Assembly (NCBI RefSeq): GCF_009684715.1
Contig: NZ_CP016604.1
Location: 1,131,262 to 1,195,261, forward strand
Origin: Otariodibacter oris
GTDB taxonomy: Bacteria > Pseudomonadota > Gammaproteobacteria > Enterobacterales > Pasteurellaceae
Reading direction: 5' to 3'
Length of the DNA: 64,000 bases
This document shows positions 37,028 through 46,036 of this stretch, piece after piece. Made by a program: the position numbers and the translations under genes. Each line of letters starts with the position of its first letter. Positions within the stretch are counted from its first letter, which is position 1. Below the pieces are notes generated by a model. The model did no database searches, was not told the DNA's origin, and saw only the letters and a list, made by a program, of their open reading frames with translations.

Positions 37028-37098
37028 GATATTTTTCTATTCTAAATACTTTCCTGACAACCTCTACTTTCCATTGAAAACTAACCCTCTTTAGCTTA

Positions 37099-37120
37099 CA
37101 ATTAATAATCATTACTAATT
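37099..37120. promoter_or_regulatory. Fur-box-like operator before the TonB-dependent receptor
   Basis: AATTAATAATCATTACTAATT resembles the AT-rich Fur consensus (GATAATGATAATCATTATC) at most palindromic positions. It lies about 64 bp before the receptor start, where a promoter would be. Iron repression is expected for this family. Confidence 0.55.
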
Positions 37121-37183
37121 GCATTTATGCGGGTGGGTTCTTACACAATTCACCCATATCTTTTTCTTCTTTGGAGAGACTTC

Positions 37184-40100
37184 ATGTCAGTTTTAGATCA
37201 TAAAACCGCACGATTTTCGTTAATTACACTAGCTTTATTTAGCTACTGTGGCAGTATTGCTTTAGCCGCAGAAAATGATGAGGTATCTGAATTGGATACT
37301 ATTACAGTAACACCTGGACAAGATGGGGTGAATACTCCTAATAAAAAGGTTGCTGAAACAGTAAAAACATCAAGAACCTTAGAAAAACAACAAGTTCAAA
37401 ATAGCCGAGATCTTGTACGCTATGATACGGGTATTACAGTTGTAGAAACAGGTAGATTTGGTTCAAGTGGTTTTGCAATTCGTGGTGTTGATGAAAACCG
37501 TGTTGCTATTACAGTTGATGGTTTACATCAGGCTGAAGCACTTTCCTCACAAGGTTTCAAAGAACTCTTTGAAGGATATGGTAATTTTAACAACACACGA
37601 AATAGTGTTGAAATGGAAACATTAAAACAAGTTACTATCAATAAAGGTGCTAACTCAGTAAAGGTGGGGTCTGGAGCTTTAGGTGGTTCTGTAGTATATG
37701 AAACAAAAGATGCTAGAGATTTATTAATTGATAGAGATTTCTTCTATAGTATAAAAGGTGGGTTAGCTGATGCAAATAAACAAGCCTATCACTCACAAAC
37801 CTTAGCGGGAAGGTATAAGTGGTTTGATGTTCTTGCTGTTTATACAAAACGAAACCAACATCAATTAAAAAACTTTGATTATAGTCATTATGATAATGCT
37901 GTCTTTGGTCAGGAAAGAGAAAAAGCAGATCCCTACCATATCCAAAAAGAAAGTACTTTAGTAAAGTTAGGTTTCCAACCTAATGAAGAAAACCGATTAA
38001 GTTTTACTTTTGATGGTTATACAAATAAAGCTAGAGGTCATGACTATTCATATAATCTCACACCAAGATCAGCAAGTGACTTTGGACGTGATAATTTTAC
38101 TGATGTTGTTGGTCAACGTTACACTGATGATAAATCAACTAGAAAAAATTATGCAATAACTTTTGAAAACTATTCCCAGACACCACTGTGGGATAGTATG
38201 AAAGTGACATTCTCCGATCAGAAAATTAAAAATAGGGCAAGAACTGAAGAATATTGCCGAGGAGATTATTGCCAAGAGATCGCTAATCCCATAGGCTTAA
38301 AAGTAGATAGCGCTAATGTTGTTGATAGTAATGGAGGCATTGTTGATATTGTTAAAACAGCAGCAAGTACTGCGGGTTTAACTTCACTACAAGATAGCCA
38401 AGGTAACTTACATAATGCAGGATATAGCCTAACACCAGTCAATGAATATTATTTCGATTGTACAATTTTTGATTGTAATAGTAACATTACAACCTACTTG
38501 AGCCCCCAACAAACTGCGGGTAGAACTGGTCAGGATATCTATTATGAAAAACATAATATCGATCTCACTAAGGATAGAGTGTCTTTCGACACTTCAATAG
38601 ATGGATTTGATGACAATTGGGATCCTATTATAGAGCATAGAACCTATAATGTGGATGTAACCGATGAAGAGTTTAATAATAAAAAGTATAAAAAATTATC
38701 TGCTACTTATACCCAATATAGCTCTTTTTTAGAAAGAAATGTTGATTTTGCAACACGAGATATTTTTGCTGTTCTTCCAGCATCTAAAGGATTCCTTGAG
38801 AGAGATTGGAAAGAAAGAGATTTAGACACAGATACAAAACAAATCAACCTTGATTTCACTAAATATCTTAGCATAAAGAATACAGAACACGAGATCTCCT
38901 ATGGTGGATCATATGCTGAAACTAAAAAGAGAATGGTTAATAGACAGGGTTATGATGCAACCAATCCTCAATGGTGGGCTGAGACTTATGCCCCAGACTG
39001 TTCAGCACCTGGTGTTGCAGGGAATGCTCTTTCATGTCCAGTAAGTGAAGGAGAAACATCATTCTTGGTGCCAGTCAAAAGTAAAGAAGGTGCTTTATAC
39101 ATAGCTGATGAAATTCAATTCAATAGTGTATTTGGTATTGATTTTGGCTATAGATTCGACAAAATCAAATATAAACCTAACTATAAACCAGGTATAAGTC
39201 CTAAAATTCCAGATGGAATGGTAGAAGGCTTATTTATTCCTCTTGAAACATTACCTGAGGAGCCAAGATGGTGGACTTATCAAAGTCAAAATGATCCTAA
39301 TTATCTAAGAGATTTAGCAGAATATAATAGAATAAAAGAGGCAAATGATAAAAACGCTGAAGCTAATATTCAATATTTCTCTCAGAAGAAAAAGTTTAAT
39401 AGCAACTCCTATTCTTTTGGTATGAATCTTGATCCTTTAGATTTCTTAAAAGTTCAAGCTAAATATTCTAGAGGATTCAGAGCTCCAACTCATGAAGAGT
39501 TATATTTTACATTTAGACATCCTGATTTTACGATTAAACCAAATGTAGATTTAGAGCCAGAAATTGCTAAAACAAAAGAAATTGCATTTACATTCCATAA
39601 AAATAATAGCTTTATTACTCTTAGTGGATTTAAAACAGATTATGACAACTTCTTAGATCTAAGATATGTTGGTGTACAACGTGTAAATATAAATGCAAAC
39701 AGTGCCTTAGATTTTGATATTTACCAAAATGTAAACAGACAAAATGCAAGTGTCAAAGGTTTTGAGGTTAATTCACTATTATCATTGGGTGATGTATACA
39801 GTAATTTAGAAGGCTTTACTGTTGGTTGGAAATTTACAAAACAAAAAGGTAAAGTACTTACTGAAAACGATGGCAGAGTACCAATGAACGCTATTCAGCC
39901 TACTACTGCGGTATATAGCATTGGGTATGCTAGCCCTAGTGGTAAATTTGGTGGTGATATTTATGTAACTCATGCTTCAGCCAAAAAAGCGAAAGATACT
40001 TATAATATGTTCTGGCGTAATGAACAAGCCCTTGGTGATCCCATCAATGGAAAAGAAGTCTCAGATTCATCTTCTCATTGGTTAAGCAAGAGCTATACCA

Positions 40101-40318
40101 CGCTTGATTTTATTGGATTTGTGAGACCAATCGAAGATTTAACTGTAAGATTTGGTGCTTATAATATTACCAATAAAAAATATATTACATGGGATTCTGC
40201 TCGCTCTATTCGTTCTTTCGGAACGACAAATAGAGTACGAAAAAGTGATGGTTTAGGACTAAATCGTTTTACTGCTCCAGGTAGAAACTTTAGATTAGAT
40301 CTTGAATATGTATTCTAA
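37184..40318 (+). CDS. TonB-dependent haemoglobin/haem receptor (HgbA/Hgp-like)
   Basis: Outer-membrane receptor, 1044 aa. ATG 37184 follows GGAGAGACTTC; an in-frame ATG at 37127 has no such site. Signal peptide to about SIALAA at residue 29, TonB box LDTITVTP near 38, plug domain with RDLVRYDTGITVVE near 78, FAIRGVDENRVAITVDGLHQ near 100 and KGANSVKVGSGALGGSV near 157. The long barrel ends FTAPGRNFRLDLEYVF with terminal Phe. Plug wording (DGLHQAE..SSQGFKELFEGYG) is closer to haemoglobin receptors than to TbpA. No CCAA-type repeat tract is present. Preceded by a Fur-like box. Confidence 0.88.
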   Translation: MSVLDHKTARFSLITLALFSYCGSIALAAENDEVSELDTITVTPGQDGVNTPNKKVAETVKTSRTLEKQQVQNSRDLVRYDTGITVVETGRFGSSGFAIRGVDENRVAITVDGLHQAEALSSQGFKELFEGYGNFNNTRNSVEMETLKQVTINKGANSVKVGSGALGGSVVYETKDARDLLIDRDFFYSIKGGLADANKQAYHSQTLAGRYKWFDVLAVYTKRNQHQLKNFDYSHYDNAVFGQEREKADPYHIQKESTLVKLGFQPNEENRLSFTFDGYTNKARGHDYSYNLTPRSASDFGRDNFTDVVGQRYTDDKSTRKNYAITFENYSQTPLWDSMKVTFSDQKIKNRARTEEYCRGDYCQEIANPIGLKVDSANVVDSNGGIVDIVKTAASTAGLTSLQDSQGNLHNAGYSLTPVNEYYFDCTIFDCNSNITTYLSPQQTAGRTGQDIYYEKHNIDLTKDRVSFDTSIDGFDDNWDPIIEHRTYNVDVTDEEFNNKKYKKLSATYTQYSSFLERNVDFATRDIFAVLPASKGFLERDWKERDLDTDTKQINLDFTKYLSIKNTEHEISYGGSYAETKKRMVNRQGYDATNPQWWAETYAPDCSAPGVAGNALSCPVSEGETSFLVPVKSKEGALYIADEIQFNSVFGIDFGYRFDKIKYKPNYKPGISPKIPDGMVEGLFIPLETLPEEPRWWTYQSQNDPNYLRDLAEYNRIKEANDKNAEANIQYFSQKKKFNSNSYSFGMNLDPLDFLKVQAKYSRGFRAPTHEELYFTFRHPDFTIKPNVDLEPEIAKTKEIAFTFHKNNSFITLSGFKTDYDNFLDLRYVGVQRVNINANSALDFDIYQNVNRQNASVKGFEVNSLLSLGDVYSNLEGFTVGWKFTKQKGKVLTENDGRVPMNAIQPTTAVYSIGYASPSGKFGGDIYVTHASAKKAKDTYNMFWRNEQALGDPINGKEVSDSSSHWLSKSYTTLDFIGFVRPIEDLTVRFGAYNITNKKYITWDSARSIRSFGTTNRVRKSDGLGLNRFTAPGRNFRLDLEYVF

Positions 40319-40350
40319 TTAGAATGTAATATTCTAGTCCAAAAAAACAA

Positions 40351-40382
40351 AAAGACTGATTATTGAAATAATCAGTCTTTTT
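40351..40382. terminator. Bidirectional terminator, receptor / apbC
   Basis: AAAGACTGATTATT pairs with AATAATCAGTCTTT around GA, with A-runs upstream and T-runs downstream, so it serves the receptor on the plus strand and apbC on the minus strand. Confidence 0.85.
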
Positions 40383-40412
40383 CATTATTTAGTTGCATGG
40401 CTAAATAGTAAA

Positions 40413-41510
40413 TTATTTTACTTCTCTAATCATAATCTCAGAAGGAATCACACTACCCTGCCAATATAATTCAGAAGCCACTTTAGCCGCTAAATCCAAA
40501 TAGAATTGACTAATTTCATGATTTGGATCTGCAACAACCGTTGGAATGCCTTTATCCAGATCTTCACGAAGCTTAATATGCAATGGTAATTGACCTAGCA
40601 CTTGGGTATTATATTTCTCAGCAACTTTTGCTGCCCCTCCTGTACCAAAAATATTTTCATGATGCCCACAATTAGAACAAATATATACACTCATATTTTC
40701 AATAATACCTAATACAGGTACTGAAACTCGTTCAAACATTGAGATACCTTTAATTGCATCCAATAAAGCAATATCTTGTGGCGTAGTAACAACAACAGCA
40801 CCCGTCACTGGAATTTGTTGGGAGAGAGTTAACTGAATATCCCCTGTACCTGGTGGCATATCAATCACCAAGTAATCTAAATCTGGCCACCATGTTTCTT
40901 GTAATAATTGACTTAATGCACTACTTGCCATTGGTCCACGCCAAATTGTTGCATTATTAGCATCCATTAAATAGCCAATTGAGTTAGAAAAAATCCCATG
41001 TACTTCGATGGGAGTCATGTGCTGATTATCTGGTGAGGTTGGTCGTTGATCTGCTGCACCTAGCATATGGGGAATAGATGGCCCATAAATATCTGCATCA
41101 AGAATCCCCACTCTTGCCCCTTGTGCTTTTAAGGCTAAAGCTAAATTAACCGCAGTAGTTGACTTCCCTACGCCACCTTTTCCTGAAGTCACTGCAATAA
41201 TATTTTTTACACCATTTACAGCAGGATGATTGTTCGCTCTTTTTAATGTGGCAATTTTATAATTGATTACCCACTTAATTCGATCAGCATTGACCACTTT
41301 CTTTATTTTTTCTTCAATATCTTGTTTGAATTGCTTAAAAGCAGTATTCCAGGCAAATGGCATCGCTAATTCTACGCGTAAAACGCCATTAACTAACTCA
41401 GCTTTTTTTAATGTATTTAATGTGATTAAATCTTTTTGCAAAGTTTCATGTTTAAAATTTTGAAAAATCTTTGTAATTTCAGCTAATTGCTGTTCACTAA
41501 TTTGATTCAT
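40413..41510 (-). CDS. apbC: Iron-sulfur cluster carrier Mrp/ApbC
   Basis: P-loop ATPase that binds and transfers Fe-S clusters. 365 aa. An N-terminal MIP18-like domain (about residues 1-95) is followed by the deviant Walker A VTSGKGGVGKSTTAVNLALAL near 108, GILDADIYGPSIPHMLG near 135, YLVIDMPPGTGDIQLTL near 210 and the cluster-binding CxxC in SVYICSNCGHHENIFG near 278. Its ATG overlaps the upstream oppA-like stop codon (ATGA, 41507-41510), so it is coupled to that operon. The last gene of ychE-oppA-like-apbC. Confidence 0.93.
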   Translation of the reverse strand: MNQISEQQLAEITKIFQNFKHETLQKDLITLNTLKKAELVNGVLRVELAMPFAWNTAFKQFKQDIEEKIKKVVNADRIKWVINYKIATLKRANNHPAVNGVKNIIAVTSGKGGVGKSTTAVNLALALKAQGARVGILDADIYGPSIPHMLGAADQRPTSPDNQHMTPIEVHGIFSNSIGYLMDANNATIWRGPMASSALSQLLQETWWPDLDYLVIDMPPGTGDIQLTLSQQIPVTGAVVVTTPQDIALLDAIKGISMFERVSVPVLGIIENMSVYICSNCGHHENIFGTGGAAKVAEKYNTQVLGQLPLHIKLREDLDKGIPTVVADPNHEISQFYLDLAAKVASELYWQGSVIPSEIMIREVK

Positions 41511-43048
41511 CCTTTTTCCTTATTCCTATATAGATCTTTACTATAAATTACTTCACTTGAATTATCTTTATCAATGCCAACAATATCTGGTGCAACTGAA
41601 ACTCGTCTTTGGTATTGAAAAAGAGGCAAAAGTGCAACATCTTTCTCCAACTGTTGAGTAATTTCTAAAATTAAGTTATCTCGTTGCTCAATTGTTAATG
41701 ATTCATTTCTAAGTTTCTCTAGTTTTTCATCTACTACTGGATTTGAATATCCACTCTTATTGTCCAAACTCGTAGAATGAAATTGATTAAGAAATAATAC
41801 TGGATCACTATAATCAGCACACCATCCCGAACGAATTAACTGAAAATCTTTATTTCTTCGTTTTCTTAATAATCTTTCCCATGGTACTGGATCAAGGCTG
41901 ACTCTAAAAAGATCAGATTGTCCTAATGTTCTAGCAATGCGATTAGCAATTTCTTTATGTCGTCCCTGATCATCAAAAGTAATCTTAATATTTAGAGGTT
42001 TCTTATCTTTAATACCTAATTGCTCAAAAAATTGCTCAGCACTCTCCGTAGACAACTGATACCCAATCTCACTTGCCATTGTTGAAGGCAAAGCTAGATA
42101 ATTAGGTATGCCAAATCCATTACTAACATCTGAGGAAGAAACCATTGCCCGAATAGCTTGCCGAATTTCTTTTTTACTCAAATTTGGATCACTAAAGTTA
42201 AATTCATAAAAATAGGTACATAATTGAGGTAAGTTAATGATATTACGTTTATAACTACTCAGAGGATTTTCAACAATATCAAATCTATCTGGATTTTGTG
42301 CTGTACTAATCAATTGATATTTGACTGATTTAAATGCATTTCCTTCCTCTCTAGAGTGTAGAGTTACCTCATTTTTATCTTTAGATATAATCTCATAATC
42401 ACCATTAACAATAATTTCACTAAAATCTTCAGGTCTTTTTCCATGATATGTAGGTAAAAGTGCTACATGAGCTAACATTTTAAGCAACTGTCGGTTTGGT
42501 TCTTTTAAATCAATTTGTAATGTGCGAGAGTTCAATGCATGAATCCCTAAATCCCCTAAGGGTTTACTCCCTTCAAGAATCTCTTTAGCATTTTCTAACC
42601 CCATATAAACAAGATAATAGGATAATGGTGATGATTCTATTGGGTCAAGTAAGCGTTTCCAGCTATCAACAAAATCATTAGCCGTAACAGGCTCACCATT
42701 TGACCATTTAGCATCATCTCGGAGTATAAATATCCAGCTTTTACTATCCTGAGTTTCATAACGATCGGCTACACCATTAACGATGTTGCCCTTAGAATCA
42801 AAACGCATGAGTCCAACAAATAAATCTCTTACGGGGGCAGCATCCGCAGATACCTTAACAAAATGAGGATCTAACTGTAGATATGCAGAATAAATCGCTC
42901 TACTCAACTCCGTTGGGATTTTTTCCTCAATTTTTACCTTTGTTTGTGGCATAGGCTGTTGATCGCATCCTACTATTAATAGTACACAAGCGGTCAGATA
43001 ACTGATAAATTTTATAAAACGTGATAACTTTTTCATGTATTTTTTCAT
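41507..43048 (-). CDS. OppA-family periplasmic peptide-binding lipoprotein
   Basis: 513 aa. Signal peptide and lipobox (FISYLTACVLLIVGCDQQPM, lipidated Cys near residue 28). Family 5 solute-binding protein blocks: LDPHFVKVSADAAPVRDLFVGL near 58, WIFILRDDAKWSNGEPVTANDFVDSWKRLLDP near 105, QLIRSGWCADYSDPVLFLNQF near 410. No oppBCDF transport genes are adjacent, so it may serve a permease elsewhere, as orphan OppA-like proteins (e.g. H. influenzae HI_0213) do. An uptake word lies inside the signal-peptide codons (42986-42995). Start is ATG 43048, 2 bp after ychE, or the in-frame ATG four codons on. Confidence 0.85.
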   Translation of the reverse strand: MKKYMKKLSRFIKFISYLTACVLLIVGCDQQPMPQTKVKIEEKIPTELSRAIYSAYLQLDPHFVKVSADAAPVRDLFVGLMRFDSKGNIVNGVADRYETQDSKSWIFILRDDAKWSNGEPVTANDFVDSWKRLLDPIESSPLSYYLVYMGLENAKEILEGSKPLGDLGIHALNSRTLQIDLKEPNRQLLKMLAHVALLPTYHGKRPEDFSEIIVNGDYEIISKDKNEVTLHSREEGNAFKSVKYQLISTAQNPDRFDIVENPLSSYKRNIINLPQLCTYFYEFNFSDPNLSKKEIRQAIRAMVSSSDVSNGFGIPNYLALPSTMASEIGYQLSTESAEQFFEQLGIKDKKPLNIKITFDDQGRHKEIANRIARTLGQSDLFRVSLDPVPWERLLRKRRNKDFQLIRSGWCADYSDPVLFLNQFHSTSLDNKSGYSNPVVDEKLEKLRNESLTIEQRDNLILEITQQLEKDVALLPLFQYQRRVSVAPDIVGIDKDNSSEVIYSKDLYRNKEKG

Positions 43049-43050
43049 AA

Positions 43051-43704
43051 TTATTTTATTGAGGTAAGCACTGGAAAAAGATTAGTTAATCCAGCCACTA
43101 TAATTTCAATGCCTAATGCCATTAAAATTAGTCCCATAATACGTGTAACAATATTTGACCCAGTTTTACCCAATTTTTTCATTAATGTCCCAGAAAATCG
43201 AAATAATATGTAACACATAGAAGAGAAAACGACTATTGAAATAGTAAAACCGACGTAATCAATCCATGAACTGTATTGCGTTCCCCATACAATCGTTGAT
43301 CCAATTGCCCCAGGCCCTGCTAAAATGGGCATAGCTAATGGAACAACTGCAATATTTTCATATTCTGTTGGATCCGCATTTTTTTCTTCTTTGTTTTGTT
43401 TGTGTTCCCCAAGTTTTCCACTAATCATCGTCATTGCAATAGTTACAATTAAAAAACCACCCGCAATACGGAATGAATGTAATGAAATACTAAAAATGTC
43501 TAAAATAACTTTCCCAAAATAAAGACTAACTAGCAAAATTATGCCAACTGAAATTGAAGTGACTAGATTTGTACGGTTACGTTCAGCTTCGTATTGATGG
43601 GAGGTCATACTGAAAAACACTGGTAAGATCCCAAATGGGTTTACAATAGCAACTAATCCAATAAAGAATTGCAAGTAAATGGCAAAATTAATATTGATAT
43701 CCAC
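43051..43704 (-). CDS. ychE: MarC-family inner-membrane protein, YchE orthologue
   Basis: 217 aa, six hydrophobic segments. Aligns by eye with E. coli YchE (215 aa): FFIGLVAIVNPFGILPVFFSMTS near residue 13, FRIAGGFLIVTIAMTMISGKLGEHKQNK near 77, VVPLAMPILAGPGAIGSTIVWGT near 118, NIVTRIMGLILMALGIEIIV near 183. In E. coli ychE lies next to oppABCDF; here an oppA-like gene follows 2 bp later. Transport function of MarC proteins is unproven. Confidence 0.9.
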   Translation of the reverse strand: MDININFAIYLQFFIGLVAIVNPFGILPVFFSMTSHQYEAERNRTNLVTSISVGIILLVSLYFGKVILDIFSISLHSFRIAGGFLIVTIAMTMISGKLGEHKQNKEEKNADPTEYENIAVVPLAMPILAGPGAIGSTIVWGTQYSSWIDYVGFTISIVVFSSMCYILFRFSGTLMKKLGKTGSNIVTRIMGLILMALGIEIIVAGLTNLFPVLTSIK

Positions 43705-43845
43705 AGCATATCCAAAAAAGAATGAATTGCTGCGTATTATATAAGGATATGTGTAAATAACCTAAGAAGCTTTCAAAAATTTACAACTTCTTTGCGATAA
43801 AAGGATATAATTACATCACTCTTATTTTTAATTCAAGATTAGCAT

Positions 43846-44538
43846 ATGCGTTTAGATAAATTTATTGCAGAAAATACCGGACTCACACGCTCTCAAGCAA
43901 GCAAAGCACTCAAATCTGGCTTAGTTATGGTCAATAATTTTATCGAAAAAAGTGGTACTAAAAAAATCACCCCTGAAGATGAAATTTATTTTGATGGTGA
44001 AAAATTAACATGGGTAGAGGTTGGACAATATTTTATGCTCTATAAGCCACAAAATTATGTTTGTACTCATGAAGAAGGCAATTATCCGACTGTTTTTGAG
44101 TTTTTTGACCACCCTCTTACAACTCGATTGCACTGTGCTGGTCGCTTAGATGTAGATACTACGGGTTTAGTATTATTGACGGATGATGGACAATGGTCAC
44201 ACCGAATTACATCACCCAAATATCTATGTGATAAAACCTATCTTGTCACATTAGCAGATCCCGTTGAATCTAATTACGCTCAATTATTATCCCAAGGTAT
44301 TTTATTACGAGGTGAAAAAACACTCACAAAACCAGCATCATTAGAAATTATTGATGATTACAATGTTAATTTAACGATTAGCGAAGGTCGATATCATCAA
44401 GTAAAAAGGATGTTTGCAGCTCTTGGTAATAAAGTCATTGGATTACACCGTTGGAGAATTGGTGAAGTGGTACTTGATGAAAACCTTGAAGAGGGTGATT
44501 TGCGTCCACTAACACAACAAGAAATGGAGAGTTTTTAA
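43846..44538 (+). CDS. rsuA: 16S rRNA pseudouridine-516 synthase
   Basis: 230 aa (E. coli 231). An S4 RNA-binding domain at the N terminus (MRLDKFIAENTGLTRSQASKALKSG) is followed by the pseudouridine synthase domain with catalytic Asp in AGRLDVDTTGLVLLTDDGQW near residue 103, KTYLVTL near 130 and RYHQVKRMFAALGNKV near 182. Divergent from ychE. The stop codon overlaps the bcr start by one base (TAATG). Confidence 0.95.
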   Translation: MRLDKFIAENTGLTRSQASKALKSGLVMVNNFIEKSGTKKITPEDEIYFDGEKLTWVEVGQYFMLYKPQNYVCTHEEGNYPTVFEFFDHPLTTRLHCAGRLDVDTTGLVLLTDDGQWSHRITSPKYLCDKTYLVTLADPVESNYAQLLSQGILLRGEKTLTKPASLEIIDDYNVNLTISEGRYHQVKRMFAALGNKVIGLHRWRIGEVVLDENLEEGDLRPLTQQEMESF

Positions 44539-45731
44539 TGAATCAATCAATAACAATAAATAAATTATTTATCATCATAATTGGACTGTTGTCTATGCTT
44601 CCACCTTTGGCCATAGATATGTACCTCCCATCATTTTTAGAAATCGCAAAAACTTTGCAAGTTTCCCAAGAAAATATCCAAATTACATTAGCTATATTCA
44701 CTCTAGGATTCTCACTTGGTCAATTATTCTGGGGCCCTATGGCAGATAGCTTTGGGCGAAAGCCAATTATTATAATAGGGCTATTGGGATCATCTGCCAT
44801 GGCTTTTGCCTTAACGCAAACAACAGATCTTATTACCTTTTATATCTTTCGTCTTGTTCAAGGTAGTTTTGCTGCAGCGCCTACAGTTGTTGTTGGAGCA
44901 TTAGTCAGAGATTTATTTACTCGTAACCAATTCGCTAGAATTATGTCTAGTATTATGATTATTACTATGTTAGCACCCTTGCTTGCTCCAATTATTGGAG
45001 GATATCTAACAAAGTGGTTCCACTGGCATTTTATCTTCTACATACTATCTGCAATGGGATTAATTTCTGTTATTCTTTTTACTAAAAATGTGCCAGAAAC
45101 TCTTGCTCCAGAAAATAGAGAACCGCTTAGTTTTAAACTTACCATCCAAAATTTTGTTAAGGTGGTATTACATAAACCAACTTTAGGCTATGTTATGGTG
45201 GGTGGCTTATCATTTTCAGGGATGTTCTGTTTCTTAACTTCAGGCTCATTAGTTTATATTGGCATATATGGCATACCACAAGAAAACTTTGGTTATTTCT
45301 TCTTTCTAAATATTGGTGTGCTAATCACTATGACCTTCATCAATGGCCGAGTGGTGACAAGATTTGGATCTGAAAATATGCTTAAACTCGGTCTAACACT
45401 ACAATTTATTGGGGCTATTTGGTTAATCATTTGTGCGACATTTCAACTTGGTTTTTGGCCAATGGCACTTGGTATCGCTTTCTTTGTTGGTATGGTATCA
45501 ACAATTAACAGTAATGCATCCGCAGCAATATTAGATCGTTATCCTCAAATGGCAGGTACCGCAAATGCAGTTGCAGGTACTGCAAGATTTGGTATAGCTT
45601 CTATTATAAGTTCTGGTTTATCTCATATTCCATTAACGACTGAACGCCCAATGCTCTACACCATGGCCACGTGTTCATTATGTGCTTCAGCAGTTTACTA
45701 TTTCTTATCCTATAAAAAATCTGAAGAATAA
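44538..45731 (+). CDS. bcr: Bcr/CflA family drug efflux MFS transporter
   Basis: Proton-driven efflux permease of the inner membrane (bicyclomycin-type drugs in E. coli). 397 aa, 12 predicted membrane segments. The start LSMLPPLAIDMYLPSFLEIA and the MFS motif A-like GQLFWGPMADSFGRKPII near residue 60 are typical, as are FRLVQGSFAAAPTVVVGALVRDLF near 108 and FFVGMVSTINSNASAAILD near 315. Coupled to rsuA by a one-base overlap. Confidence 0.9.
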   Translation: MNQSITINKLFIIIIGLLSMLPPLAIDMYLPSFLEIAKTLQVSQENIQITLAIFTLGFSLGQLFWGPMADSFGRKPIIIIGLLGSSAMAFALTQTTDLITFYIFRLVQGSFAAAPTVVVGALVRDLFTRNQFARIMSSIMIITMLAPLLAPIIGGYLTKWFHWHFIFYILSAMGLISVILFTKNVPETLAPENREPLSFKLTIQNFVKVVLHKPTLGYVMVGGLSFSGMFCFLTSGSLVYIGIYGIPQENFGYFFFLNIGVLITMTFINGRVVTRFGSENMLKLGLTLQFIGAIWLIICATFQLGFWPMALGIAFFVGMVSTINSNASAAILDRYPQMAGTANAVAGTARFGIASIISSGLSHIPLTTERPMLYTMATCSLCASAVYYFLSYKKSEE

Positions 45732-46036
45732 TGTTAAAAAAATGAAAATTTTTATGATCATATAATTATCTAAAAGATTAAAATAATCCAGTGTAAATCC
45801 ATTATTCATGGATAAAAAAAAGAATAATATTCTTAAAATAACTAAAAAAAGCCCATTTATTTTATTTTAAATAGAATATTATGCATAATTTTTATCAAAA
45901 AACAGGATTTACTTTCATTTGGATACCTTATATATTCATTTCATATCTTACACAAGCGGTCTGATAATCTCTGTTTTTTAGAGATTTTTGACCGCTTGCT
46001 AGTCTTATAAAAATTTAAATTTGAGTGGAGAAACCT
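45732..46036. other. Intergenic region bcr/leuC
   Basis: About 300 bp, very AT-rich. Contains the uptake-word hairpin at 45952-45998 and the leuC ribosome binding site. No leucine-rich leader peptide or T-box-like structure was recognised. Confidence 0.6.
45952..45998. terminator. Uptake-word inverted pair with inner stem
   Basis: ACAAGCGGTC (45952) and GACCGCTTG (45990) pair. Inside them AATCTCT pairs with AGAGATT around GTTTTTT. The two-stage stem lies between bcr and leuC and can terminate bcr transcription. Confidence 0.6.

Noticed and set aside
45797-45832. Hairpin ATCCATTATTCATGGAT followed by A-run after bcr
   Set aside because: Stem of only 5 bp; the uptake-word hairpin downstream is a better terminator.
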